DNA from: Meandrina meandrites
Lineage: Eukaryota > Cnidaria > Anthozoa > Scleractinia > Meandrinidae
DNA: 64,000 bases
Assembly (NCBI GenBank): GCA_963693305.1
Contig: OY855903.1
Coordinates: 34,250,751 to 34,314,750, forward strand
Direction: 5' to 3'
This document shows positions 54,801-64,000 of the stretch, in pieces; positions within the stretch are counted from its first letter, which is position 1, and each line of letters starts with the position of its first letter. Position numbers and translations under genes: made by a program. A model generated the notes under the pieces. That model was not told where the DNA came from. It did not search any database and saw nothing but the letters and a program-made list of their open reading frames with translations.

Positions 54801-54936
54801 TCTTTTTAACCGCTGGCACGTTTTCTGAAATTAATTGCGATAAATAGCGCAACTCTGCTGGGTCTATTTTCGCAAGTTCTTCTTCCAAAGCCTCAAAGTT
54901 GACATTTTCCAAAGATTCGAAGTCTATTTTGTCCAT

Positions 54937-55015
54937 TGTATATTATAGAAAAAATATTTTTTGAAAAATAATTATTAATATAATCTTAAGGTGGCAATTC
55001 TCTAATTGAGAAAAC
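54937..55015 (-). promoter_or_regulatory. Probable pPolB promoter region
   Basis: AT-rich gap between the right terminal repeat and the polymerase ATG, with TATAATATACA ending just before the start codon and further TATTAATATAA upstream. Confidence 0.4.
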
Positions 55016-55299
55016 TTTATACTGCACGGTGTCAATTCTCTAATTGCTTGTGCACGCCCCATATTTGTAACCTGCGAACCCCACACTTCTTTATACGTAA
55101 GTAGTATAGTCGGAATGAAACAAATACTATCTTTGGGTTGTCCTTGAAAGTTTTTAAACGTCTGTTAATCAAAACCAAAAGTGAGCCACGCGAGCAATGT
55201 GAGCGTGGGTTGCTTTTGGTTTTGATTAGCAGACGTTTAAAAACTTTCAAGTCCCGCCCCAACCCAAAGTGGTATTTGTTTCATTCCGACTATACTACT
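55016..55299. repeat. Polinton right terminal inverted repeat
   Basis: Reverse complement of 33165-33448, including the asymmetric loop in matching orientation, so the palindromes are not in alternative flip/flop configurations. Confidence 0.92.
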
Positions 55300-58030
55300 G
55301 GAGGAATTAAACTCATTATTTTTGACATAAAAGTAAAAGATGAAAAATCTTCCTTCCCCACTTTTTACTTAGAAGTAGGAGTGTTAATCATTATTAACTT
55401 TTGTGGCGGCAACCCTAATTGTAAAATGATACTGTTGTGAAATAATTTTTTATCTCCAGGTGTTACTTTTAGACCAATAAGTGAATCCTAAGAGGAATTT
55501 GAAAAAAAAATCCTTGAATGACTGCAATCTTGGTCGACACTGTTGAAACACTTGCTGTAAGATTATATTTTTGTAGAACATTATGCAACTAAGATCAAAC
55601 CAGTAGCAGAATGTCTGAACCCAAGTCCTCCTTGACAATGATGTTTTCATGGTTAGAATGGAAGCCTCTATATTGGCCATCTGCTTTTGCAATATATGGA
55701 AAATGAAAACTTCATACATATTGGTACTCACCAACACTTCTGTTGATAAGAGTCTCAATAGCATGTTCCAAATTGAAGCTGCATTTTAGAATACGGTCAA
55801 GGTCAGCGTCACTGTCAGTAGGAAATAACTCCTTCAGCTTTGACATATCTTGAAATGGAAATGTATGACAACATTATAATCAGTGTTGAATATACACATC
55901 ACTGGAAATAAAAAAAAATTACATGAATCAAGTAAACTGATAAGTCTTCACTATCATTAGCTGTGCTTTCTTGAGCTGCAATCTTTGGTACATTCTGTAA
56001 AAAAAGAAAATTTTTCTTTCTTTATTCTCTATTTGCACATCAGACAAAGTCTAATGCAGTGATGTAGAGGTACTGATTGGACTAAGAAACTGATGAATAC
56101 TACTGAACTCAACCATACGGGCTGAGAAAAAAATGTGTTCATTTCTGAACATCTTTTGCTTTGACTGTGCATTCAACAAAATGATTATTAATAATTAATA
56201 ACAACACTCCTTAGTAATTGTTGATCTCTTTTAAATGTACCCATTTCATCAGTTAACAGGTTGAGGTAGGACTACAAGTCATGTACAGCTAGATTTAAAC
56301 TCACAAAGGCCTTTTAGATGTAAAAGTAAAATCCAAATGTCAATATATTTTTAATAGTCATGTAAAATTTTATTGTCTCTTGTTGGAAAAGCTTCCAGTC
56401 CAGTTCATACAAGAAAGTTGAAATGCCAATATCTACAATCCATACTGACAAAACAAACCTCAACAGAAGCTACCCCATCAGAAGCTGACACTTTGGTTGT
56501 AGACATGTCCTTTTCAATGCAACCCTCCTGTTGGTTATCACTTCTTTCTTGATTACAGTTCCTTAAGGCCATACTGTAAGAGCAAATTATCACATTTATT
56601 TATTTTTCTAATTTATTTATTTATTTGCAAGTCTGAATTTGAGATTAGAAGCACATCAGACAGGGATGACCTATAACATCATTTAAGGTATTTCTACTCT
56701 CCCCTGGATAACATGTTAGTGTATTACAGGGCTACCCCCACAATTCAAGCACTGACAGCAACACATGGCCTCACTAAAAACAAGCCAGTTTTCTACTTAC
56801 ATGTAGCTTAGCACTTGGCCATCAACCAATATAAATAATACACTGAACTGTATCTTAACATACCCAGATCCTTCCTGGCACACTGACTTGTGCTCATTGA
56901 ACTCAGACATCTTGAATATCTTCAAACACTTAACACATTCAAAAGAGCGCTCTGAGGCATCAACCTAAAGAGAAAATTGTGGCTTGATCAATTCCAAGGC
57001 TGCCCAGAAACATATTGTTTTACTATGGTGAGATAGGAAATTGCAATATATAAAGCCTTCCTTGCTTATTTTGTGCCTTCATACTGTATTTGACACACCT
57101 GTATATAATTTTCTATAGTGGTATCGTTTTTTTTAAACTTACCTGAAATGCTGCATGTTCCTGCAGGCACAGGTCTTTTTGAAGAGGACGGATAAATCCT
57201 CTTGCTTGTCCAAGAATACTTTTCAGATAAGGCACGGTGTATCCTCCAGGAGGAACAGGAAGGGCAGTCAGCTTTCGTGCGCTGTTTTCCGTTCTAAGAA
57301 TGTCAAATCCCCCACCTTCAGCCAAGGGAGGAAATTCTTCCACGAGCTTTTCGAAAACATGGCTGGCTTTTCCATCCTTTTGAAATACGACCTTTTTTTC
57401 GCCAAGCCCTGCAAAACTTAAAGTAATTTTACCACTTGTAGTTGGTACCTCTTGGTCGTTTGTTCGGGAGAGACAAACAAACAATTTTGTCCAAGTGTTC
57501 TTTACTGGGAAGACTTTGCACTCACCACTCCTTGTTGTTACAATCACTTTTTTGCTGGGACCCTGACCATGCTGAGTGCCAGATCGCCTGCCACATCTTG
57601 ATGACGACGGCGTCTGATAGCCAAATAATCTGCGGTGCTCCTCAATGGCCATGGACGAAGTACTGGGCGAAGACGAACGAGCAGCTGGTGTCTGGGGTCG
57701 CCCACTACCTCTCGGAATGAGATACTTCATTGGTTCTTTAAACAATAGATAACAGCTCATAACAATGCCCCTAGCCCTGAAAAACAATAGAGGTAGTGTT
57801 TACAGCGGGCGAATGAAAATAGAGGTTCCAGAGAGGTAGTGCCTTACTGGGTGTCTGGGTAGGATCTGTTAGCGATCTCTCGCCTCCTTCAAGTCGAGCT
57901 ACAGCCGTAAGCAAACTTTCAGCACAGTTTCGTAGGATTTGTTGCAGATCTCCGCCTCCATGATCGTCTTCTCCGCTCGCATTACAAGGAGTTCCGGCCG
58001 CCATGTTTCTTGAAGCACGCAAAAACCCCA

Positions 58031-58439
58031 GGACTTCAGTCAATCCCAGGCTCCTTGAGCGTAGTCCAGAATTCAATTCGCGGTGGGCCATCCAACTGTG
58101 ATCCATTCACTTAAGTAAATCGCCATTCAATTTGAATGCGATCCATTCAATTTGGTAACTTGCCATTCAGTTTGGAAGTAGGCCATTCAATTTACGATGA
58201 ACCATTCAATTTGTGAGCCATTCAATTTAATGTGATCCATTCGTTTTGGTAACGCACCATTCAACCTAAAAAGTGATCCATTCATTTTGGTAAATCGCCA
58301 TTCAGTTTGATAGTATGCCATTCAATTTATGACGAGCCATTCAGTTTGGTGAGCCATTCAATTGAAACGTGATCCATTCATTTTAGTAAATTGCCATTCA
58401 ATTTGGTAGTACTAATTTTGACACCATCCACCCGCCATA
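58031..58439. repeat. Right terminal inverted repeat of the IS3EU-like element
   Basis: Reverse complement of the left arm, with CCATTC units; slightly longer because of extra repeat units. Confidence 0.88.
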
Positions 58440-58445
58440 CACTGC

Positions 58446-58760
58446 CAATGTTGGCATTTAATGAGGGTTGTAGCTCTTGAATGAATAAGGTCTCTTTTAT
58501 TTTACAATGGAGGTCAGTTTTGCTGGACGCTAGAATGTCAAAATGATCCCATTTGATGTTATGGCCCGTGGTAATGATATGATCAGCGATAGCTGATAGA
58601 TGATTGCTTTTAGTGAGGGCCTTAAAATGTTCAGTTTTCCTGTCGTGAAGTCGTCGTTTTGTTTTACCAATATAAACATCATCGCAGTCCCAGCAGCCAG
58701 CTTTGTAAATGACTTTAGATTGCTGAGAACGATTAAGGCGGTATTCTGTTAATAAGGTTA
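58446..58760 (-). pseudogene. Penelope-like element GIY-YIG endonuclease domain
   Basis: Minus-strand translation shows VIYKAGCWDCDDVYIGKT, then RRLHDRKTEH and a conserved tail FIQELQPSLNANIGS. The C..C...YIGKT....H layout is the GIY-YIG endonuclease with the CCHH-type finger found at the C-terminus of Penelope-like retroelements, which cut DNA to prime reverse transcription. No RT domain is visible upstream. The IS3EU element inserted a few codons before its stop. Confidence 0.75.
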
Positions 58761-59498
58761 TGCTTCTTTAACATCGAAGTGGTCCTAGTACGGGCGTGTT
58801 ATCTCTCTTGACGTTTTTCAGAGTACTTTTATTCCAAAATCTTATATTATATTTAAGGCAATATGAAAAATGCTGTAGAGAGAAATTTTGAGGCGCACGT
58901 GCTAGTACGCCCTATACGTCAAAAAAGATAAACTAAAATACTTGCAAGAATCCCAGCTATTTTGTAAAGTGAAATTACATGACCTATTACAGTACACTTC
59001 TATTAGTGGAAAACTAAAAAAGAGCTTAAATTAGGGATAAAAAGTTTTAAGTGAAATTTTGCCGTTCACATGCCAGGGGTATCATAGATGGCGTAGTTGC
59101 ACTTCTAGAGTAAGCGATTTGGGGTAAAGTGAGGGAAGAGAGATTTAAAACGTAATTTGTTTTATGGCCTAAAATTGTGTGACTCATTTTATATTCCTTT
59201 GAACACAACCGGCTTTACCACCACTGCCACCTCCCCCCCCCCCCCCTCCAATCTCCTCCCACCCCCTGCCCCATCTTCACTCTTAGAGAAACTCGCGTAT
59301 GTGCGTGGATATTCTGTGTCTCTCGTGAATATGTTACTTGGCGACAGTTTTTGAGCATTTCGTAGAAACTATCGCAACGGCAGGAGGAATGTTACCATTT
59401 CTCATCAAGATAGGCTAGATTGAGGTAAGAAATAGTTCCTCTTAATATTTGATAAGCTATCTATAATTCCAGTTTAAAGAAACATTTTTCTCGATGGT
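58761..59498. other. Unassigned sequence with a poly-C tract
   Basis: Possible upstream part of the PLE fragment, but no reverse-transcriptase motif is seen. A run of 14 C (59233-59246) inside a C-rich stretch is present, and a diverged copy of part of the inverted arm starts near 59392. Confidence 0.4.
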
Positions 59499-60624
59499 GT
59501 TAGCATAAAGCTATATGCTCCGGCTACTTGTTTCTAAATCTCAAGTGAGATGAAGTCTGATATTAATGTTAAAAGAAGGCAAACTAAACAATATTTTTCG
59601 AAAACAATGCCACAAAAACACGTTTATGGCATTGAGAAATTTGATACTAGGAAGTAGAGGGCAGCGGTCACCCGGATGTCAACAGTTTATGAACGTTTCA
59701 TGCACCGTAACGGCAGCAGCAATGTTACCATTTCTCATCAAGATAGGCTAGATTGAGAAATAGTTTCGATTATTTAATAAGCTATCTATTATTCCAGTTT
59801 AACGAAAGATTTTTCTCGATGGTGATATATAAACTGATATTTTTGTTGCGTGCGTTGCCAGATCTCGCCAAACTGTCAGATGTAATTTAGCAATTCAAAA
59901 TAAATATGTCCTAAACAAGTTCGTCAGAAGATTTATGTTGATTTTAAAACATGATAAGCAATTTTCCTCGGATATCTGGGAGTTAACAGACTACCTGACG
60001 GGAGATTAGGGCCAAAGTTGGACTTTTCTGGATCAATGTTTGTGATAATGATCGCAGCACGAAAGGTCAAAGTGTCACGTAATTAGCTCAAGTGTCATGT
60101 TTTCAAGTCGCTGTCAAATTTTTCCGTTTTATTTACCCAAGCTGGTTTTTCGATAGAAGCCAAGATGAAGTGATACTTTTACTCGGAAAAATAGTTTTGA
60201 CGGATAAATCATGTACCAGGTTGATTTTTTGGCCCACGAATTTGACCTAAATTTTGACATGACACAACATCGTCGAAGTGTATAATTTTGAAAATTTGAT
60301 AAAAATTTAGGTTCAAATGTCTTTCGGTTCTGACAGCGCTTAACTACTGTTAAAAGATGATATTTTAATAATATGTATCAGCCTTGGCTGCTGCGGATGT
60401 TTTTTGTCTTGCTCGCTTTTGGAAAAACTGGAATTTTAGGGCCGATCTTGGCACTTCGAGTGGCCAAATATGAAAAGCCGCCTCGTGAAAAAAATAAAAA
60501 TCGAAACAACCTCAAAGTTACATTTTTGAAACTTGTTAGTAAAAGCCTTTATCCTGGCAAAGTTTGAGAAAATCAAATTTTTCTATCCTGCATAGGTTTA
60601 GGTGATCCTTAGGGCAAGCCACTC
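59499..60624. repeat. Right inverted arm of the TTAA element
   Basis: Reverse complement of 21240-22375. Just outside its inner end, 59392-59490 is a diverged direct copy of 59728-59820 (gttaccatttctcatcaaga and following), so a small internal duplication sits at this arm. Confidence 0.85.
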
Positions 60625-61114
60625 TTAAGAATATATTCTTTCCCCAGTGAAGAATATGATCAAAACCAATGTTTGACAGTTTCAGTTCGAGTTGTAACGC
60701 CAGTGCATCTAGAATTGCATTTATAATTTTCTCTTTGACCTCAAGCTCAATGTCAGGAGCTGGATCACTTGGGAGTGTTTGAGATTCTTCAAGGTTGTCC
60801 GAAATGTTTTCAAGAGAGCTATTTTCCAAAAGCCCCATGAGATCTTCATTCGAAACACAATCCATCGAGTCGTCCACACTCGAATTATCTTCGTTCCCGC
60901 AGTCTTCCGTTGCTTCCGATACTTCAAGATCAGTTTCGGTTGTGCACAAAGGTAAACTTGACCGACATTCATGAGTTCGATGTCTAAATGCTGTTGCCCT
61001 AGAAACGGCTACACCATTGCATGAATTACAGCCACAATGAACATGGTCTTTTTCAGATTCCTTGCAGTTACAAAGCAAAATATCCCATTTCTCGCTAGAA
61101 GTACAAGCCACCAT
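60625..61114 (-). pseudogene. EnSpm/CACTA-like transposase, N-terminal part
   Basis: Begins at ATG 61114. The first 50 residues hold a cysteine-rich zinc motif (CNCKESE...CGCNSCNG) followed by VSRATAFRH, then an acidic linker and a helical segment ending at HWGKNIFL at the TTAA (60625-60628). Removing the 21240-60624 segment plus one TTAA copy puts this frame directly in phase with the C-terminal part at 21239, so the two are halves of one gene. Downstream of the TTAA the frame runs on for ~30 codons into the inserted element and stops. Confidence 0.75.
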
Positions 61115-61277
61115 CTGCCTTCGCTGTTCTCAAACTGTTCTGTTTGACGAGGGAAGACTGAGGACAAGGACATCAAAACGAGTTTCCTCAGCGGACTAGA
61201 CCAACTGAGCATGCGTGATTTTTGCCGCGCCAACTAATTTGCAGGTTCTTGGGCTGTGGTAAGTTCTTCGAGACAAA

Positions 61278-62405
61278 ATGGCTGGTGTTATGAGCGAAAA
61301 AGAAGAAAAAGCTTCTTCAAATTTTAAAGGTAACGAACCTTAAACGCTTTCTTATTAATTTTAAGTTTCCAAATGCAAAAGTAATCGACCAAATTCCTGC
61401 ATTTAAGAGCAGCTCCGCCTTGTTATCAACTAGACATGGAAATAGCGAAAAATGAATTTTCTTCAAACTCGGCCTGAATAAGGCCCTAGGGGCACTAGTT
61501 ACAAAAATATTAGTTTAAGATCAATCGGTTAATTACTGATTTTTTTAACGAATTTTTTTCTTCCCGAAGCCCGAAACCGGCCAAAATCGGACGAAAATGT
61601 GAGGCTAATTCAGAGGCTCCTACATTCGAAAATAAAGTTTGTCATTGAAAACTAATTACATCTCGTTTTTGTACTTCCTTTTCCGTATATTTAGAGCTAA
61701 TTAGAATGCGATTTGATTAGAAAGCAAATATTTCACCAAATTTTGAAAGTTGATAACTCAAAACAGGCCAAAATTTAACATATTTTCAACTGGCCTAAAT
61801 GCCTTCCGGTACATAGTTTTTCCAAAAACGGCTTGTTCAGTCTGAAAGAGCATGATTTCGTCTTCAAAACAGTGAAATAAAATTTTTGGGTAAATAAAAT
61901 CGTGAGCGCTGAGGTAGCAAAGTAAATGCATCTCTTCCACTGAAAACACAACTTTTGACCTTGCCGAAACGAAACCGCTAATTACAAGACATGACAAACA
62001 TTTCGTTATTTTTCAAAGGTTTCTTGTTCTATCATTCCAAAACAAGTATTATTTTGATAAATGCAATCTAACGGAATCTACGAAGCGCCTTTAAGTCACA
62101 TTTTGACGGAATAAGTCAATTTACTAATACGTTAACCGAGACTTGAACGTTAACGAATTCTACTGAAATTTGCGAATTCGTGAAATATGTTAATGTAGAC
62201 GATACCCACCTGAATATTCATATTTGTAGCAGAGCCATATCCCTGGACTTACCTTAAGAAGGAGCTGAATCAAGACTTTGCCAGCTTTTGCGAATACGCA
62301 TGTCAATACTTTTCACGTGCCGTTTGTTCATCAGAGGAAAACAACTGTACAGTTTCCCTGGGCAACCCCAAAATAAACACTTCCGTCAAATACGATATGA
62401 AATAA
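61278..62405 (+). CDS. Possible small two-exon gene, unknown
   Basis: Exon 1 (61278-61329) encodes MAGVMSEKEEKASSNFK and ends at a GT donor. Exon 2 (62233-62405), after a CAG acceptor, continues in phase with EPYPWTYLKKELNQDF, a cysteine-containing helix (CEYACQYFSRAVC) and ends TAA, giving ~74 residues. It is divergent from the EnSpm-like transposase start. Phase agreement and good splice sites support it, but the gene could use further exons. No family recognised. Confidence 0.4.
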
Positions 62406-62756
62406 CTTCTTGAATTATACGTTGTCTTTCATGATAAACAATTATAGAAACCAGAATTACGTATTAATATCTTTTTAAGTGTCTTTCTTCGACTTAATTC
62501 AATATTTTTTGTTGAAGTGAGTTTACGTTGGAATGTTGGAATGCACTTCTTGACAGGTGTCATCAGTTTTTCGATAATTGTACGTTTCAGTATCGAAACT
62601 TGCGAGAAGGTAAAATCTTGAAAGAATTGGCGCTTCTCGTTGTACTGTGCTTGCAATTTTGGATATTAGAGAAAAGACGAAGGTAAAGCAAAACCTTTAA
62701 ACATAATCCAGACTTCAGTCTGAGAGTTCTGCCGTGTGCGCTTGTTGAGCGTTGTA

Positions 62757-63263
62757 ATGGCTTCCTGTGGATACGCAAAACATGTTGGCGGTGATTGTGG
62801 TCCAAGTCCAGAACAACCAGTGAACGATCAGTGTGTAAGAATAGCAGAATGCTGTAAGGATATCAAAGGCCATCTCAGAACATGCGGTGTTTCAGATTCA
62901 TCGTTGAATTCAGAGGCAACACTTTTGCTGGCCCGGGCAGGTAAAGTGCAAAGCAAGTTAATGCGGTTTTTCCATCGCCATGCTATTCATATTATTTAAT
63001 TTTATTTGTCAATCAGATGAATTTTTCATCCTTGCTGATTACAGGTATCTTTGATGAAGAAGAAAAGCATTTGAATCTCACGATTTGCCCAAGGCACCGT
63101 GACACATTTGGTCTAAGGTGGCGAAGTAACCGAAAAACCTGTTCCTGTCCAAATTCGTGGTCAGCGTACAGAAAGGCCAGTGTAAAGGGAGAGCGAGGGA
63201 TAACACTTGAACAATCCCGTCGTCTTTACAAGGCCACCGCAGTCATAACCCCAATCGGTTCAA
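62757..63263 (+). CDS. Unknown cnidarian-type gene family, copy B (partial, first two exons)
   Basis: Exon 1 (62757-62940) starts at ATG: MASCGYAKHVGGDCGPSPEQ, then a helical stretch ending ATLLLARAG at a GT donor. Exon 2 (63045-63263) continues in phase: LNLTICPRH, FGLRWRSNRKTCSC, SVKGERGITLEQSRRLYKATAV, ending at a GTGAGT donor, so further exons lie downstream or beyond the window. It is the better-preserved paralogue of 22451-23312. No signal peptide. Conserved Cys/His/Trp positions suggest a compact domain; function unknown. Confidence 0.6.
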
Positions 63264-64000
63264 GTGAGTTTATCGAAGTTCTTGTGGGGATTTTTGCAAT
63301 CATCATTCTAACCACACCCTTTCTACCATCCACAAAATGTCCTTTGGACTTGTCACGCGTTCCTCTCCATGTCTAGAAGAAAAGATTGCGTGACGAACCT
63401 AAAGGAAGGCTACGTAGAAGGCTTCGCTCTTAATACTTCAAGTTTTTAACGTTATTCTTTAGGGACCGATTGGTTATATCTTAGTTACCGAGGACGGCTG
63501 TTTGTTTGGGGGTACACCTGCTTTGAAAAATATAACATTGCGCGTGCGAAACTAGTGCCAGTCCCAAACCGCGCGTTAAAATTTAAAATCCCTAAAACTC
63601 CACGGAAACAAGGTAAAGTTCCGATTTCTCTTACAAATCAGAGATAACGTAGCCGTCTTTATAATCTGACCTGTGCTTTTACCGTTTACACGAAAAAAGG
63701 AAACGCTACTGTAAATATGAGTGTATATTAGGCGAAAACTCTTATAATAATGCGAATTTCATGAAAACGATACGTCACATTACGCATGTGGACGTTCTTT
63801 ATCTACTGACGCTCACTTTAATTTTAAAATCTATCCGCCGTTTGAGTTTTAGGGTTTATTCTGTTCTTGTCACGTGACGCGTTAGATATAACTGTGACTT
63901 GAAACTCTTGGAGGAATCTTCAATAGAACAAACTCGTGCAAAAAGCTTATCTGCATGAGGTTTTGTTTCCTAAATATAGCAATTAGAAACCTGCCTTAGA
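63264..64000. other. Downstream of copy B, no further exon identified
   Basis: No clear coding stretch; an acceptor-like ttctttag precedes ggaccgattgg at ~63463 and might start a further exon, but the open stretch after it is short. Confidence 0.3.

Larger units (their letters stand above)
47474..54936 (-). pseudogene. Protein-primed DNA polymerase B (pPolB), split by an insertion
   Basis: ATG 54936 follows TATAATATACA. The first ~1020 codons (51871-54936) include an N-terminal region with DNMCLWRCIAVH, a C2HC finger (CVHCNARF...H...C), a Vsr-like nuclease motif (PVDGYNHEKK, YHGCYWHGC), exonuclease motifs DFEAYG, FNSGTYDLNL and YYNNLDV, and PolA DANALYLS. After the 3.5-kb insertion, 47575-48339 continues in phase with LLGNSGYG (PolB) and MDTDSNY (DTDS, PolC). 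A frameshift near 47.65 kb puts the last ~60 codons (including RGFRMRDGN) in another frame, ending at 47474. It would replicate the element using a terminal protein. Confidence 0.9.
33165..55299. mobile_element. Polinton (Maverick) element, ~22 kb
   Basis: 284-bp perfect or near-perfect terminal inverted repeats with AG...CT ends, flanked by GGAGG (33160-33164 and 55300-55304). Polinton duplications are usually 6 bp, so the 5-bp match is slightly short. Content is the defining Polinton set: protein-primed polymerase B, retroviral-type integrase, packaging ATPase, adenain-like protease, double-jelly-roll major and single-jelly-roll minor capsid proteins. It sits in an intron of the HECT gene, 17 bp from the acceptor. 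Integrase, polymerase, fibre and two small genes are broken; capsid, protease and ATPase genes are intact. Net of nested insertions it is about 15.7 kb. Confidence 0.95.
29676..58004 (-). pseudogene. Zinc-finger/CUE/HECT ubiquitin-ligase-like gene carried by the IS3EU element
   Basis: Minus-strand exons with GT-AG borders: possible first exon 57848-58004; 57143-57776 (unknown N-terminal region with VPPGGYTVPYLKSILG); 56864-56964 (zinc motif CVKCLKIF...H...C); 56459-56573; ~55950-55994; 55732-55848 (CUE ubiquitin-binding motif KLKELFPTDSDADLDRIL); 33147-32712 and 30957-30809 (HECT N-lobe: ESGIDAGGLSREY), split by a TA-flanked element; 30582-30197; 29893-29676 (C-lobe with the catalytic-type cysteine in ETCTYVLKVP). 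Exons 2-5 join in phase. A frameshift or stop near 30.32 kb and the exon insertion make it a pseudogene. The phase at exon 1/2 does not fit. It resembles G2E3-like HECT proteins (inference). Confidence 0.75.
24088..58439. mobile_element. IS3EU-like DNA transposon (34.4 kb with nested insertions)
   Basis: Terminal inverted repeats begin TATGGCGGGTGGATGG at both ends, and the perfect 6-bp duplication CACTGC flanks them (24082-24087, 58440-58445). The left side encodes a DDE transposase of the type named IS3EU in eukaryotes (6-bp duplications are reported for that group). The right side encodes a convergent zinc-finger/CUE/HECT gene. Subtracting the Polinton, the TA-flanked element and the TIR element leaves about 8.5 kb, a plausible native size. 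Transposase stops imply it is now immobile on its own. Confidence 0.85.
21240..60624. mobile_element. TTAA-flanked element with ~1.1-kb terminal inverted repeats (contains the later IS3EU insertion)
   Basis: Both ends abut TTAA (21236-21239 and 60625-60628) and share long inverted arms. TTAA duplications are typical of piggyBac and Kolobok transposons; the ends (GAACGGCTTGC and GAGTGGCTTGC) do not look like canonical piggyBac CCC termini, so the family is unassigned. Without the IS3EU insertion the element would be about 5 kb and would hold a host-gene-like exon pair and a PLE end. No transposase of its own was recognised. Confidence 0.68.

Noticed and set aside
1..64000. tRNA and rRNA genes
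   Set aside because: No cloverleaf or rRNA-like sequence was noticed; the only tRNA-related sequences are the leucine-tRNA-complementary primer sites of the two gypsy elements.

Overview
This is eukaryotic DNA from an animal, most likely a cnidarian such as a coral. It is AT-rich, its genes have GT-AG introns, and it is packed with Ty3/gypsy, Penelope-like (PLE), Mutator-like, EnSpm/CACTA-like, hAT, IS3EU-like and Polinton (Maverick) elements. The taxonomic guess is inference; no single-copy host marker is present. Almost everything recognisable is mobile DNA. Likely host pieces are a RING-finger exon near the left end, a two-exon gene at 61.3-62.4 kb, and two paralogous exon pairs of an unknown family (22.45-23.31 and 62.76-63.26 kb).

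Left part (0-18 kb): the RING exon; a nearly complete but broken minus-strand Ty3/gypsy element (3001-8446) with LTRs, a tRNA-Leu-type primer site, gag, protease, RT/RNase H and a disrupted integrase; a LINE remnant; and a Mutator-like transposase fragment whose intron holds a second, heavily decayed gypsy element (13208-16736).

Right part (18.5-61.1 kb): a nest of elements resolved by target-site duplications (TSDs) and reading-frame continuity. An EnSpm/CACTA-type transposase gene (minus) is split at a TTAA by an element with ~1.1 kb inverted arms (21240-60624). Inside that is a PLE GIY-YIG endonuclease end, split by a 34-kb IS3EU-like transposon (24088-58439, TSD CACTGC). The IS3EU element carries a three-exon DDE transposase (+) and a multi-exon zinc-finger/CUE/HECT ubiquitin-ligase gene (-). 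That gene is hit in an exon by a TA-flanked repeat element (30959-32709) and in an intron, next to a splice acceptor, by a 22-kb Polinton (33165-55299). The Polinton is hit by a hAT transposon (41094-44044, TSD ACCACAAG) and by a 3.5-kb insertion with identical 310-bp terminal repeats (48340-51870) inside its DNA polymerase.

The Polinton encodes a virus-like module: packaging ATPase, penton-like and hexon-like capsid proteins, adenain-type protease, a collagen-like fibre, a phospholipase A2-like protein with a zinc-ribbon N-terminus, a membrane protein, an integrase and a protein-primed DNA polymerase B. Capsid, protease and ATPase frames are intact; integrase, polymerase and fibre are broken. 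The most unusual signal is a short GC-rich palindromic repeat (core GTGGGGTAAACCCCAC) present about ten times in the Polinton only. It lies in gene gaps and in frame inside several unrelated proteins, where it encodes the same peptide (SGVNPTPQ), and it supplies the integrase stop codon. Most Polinton genes are also preceded within about 15 nt by a TATATA-like box, often overlapping the previous stop codon.
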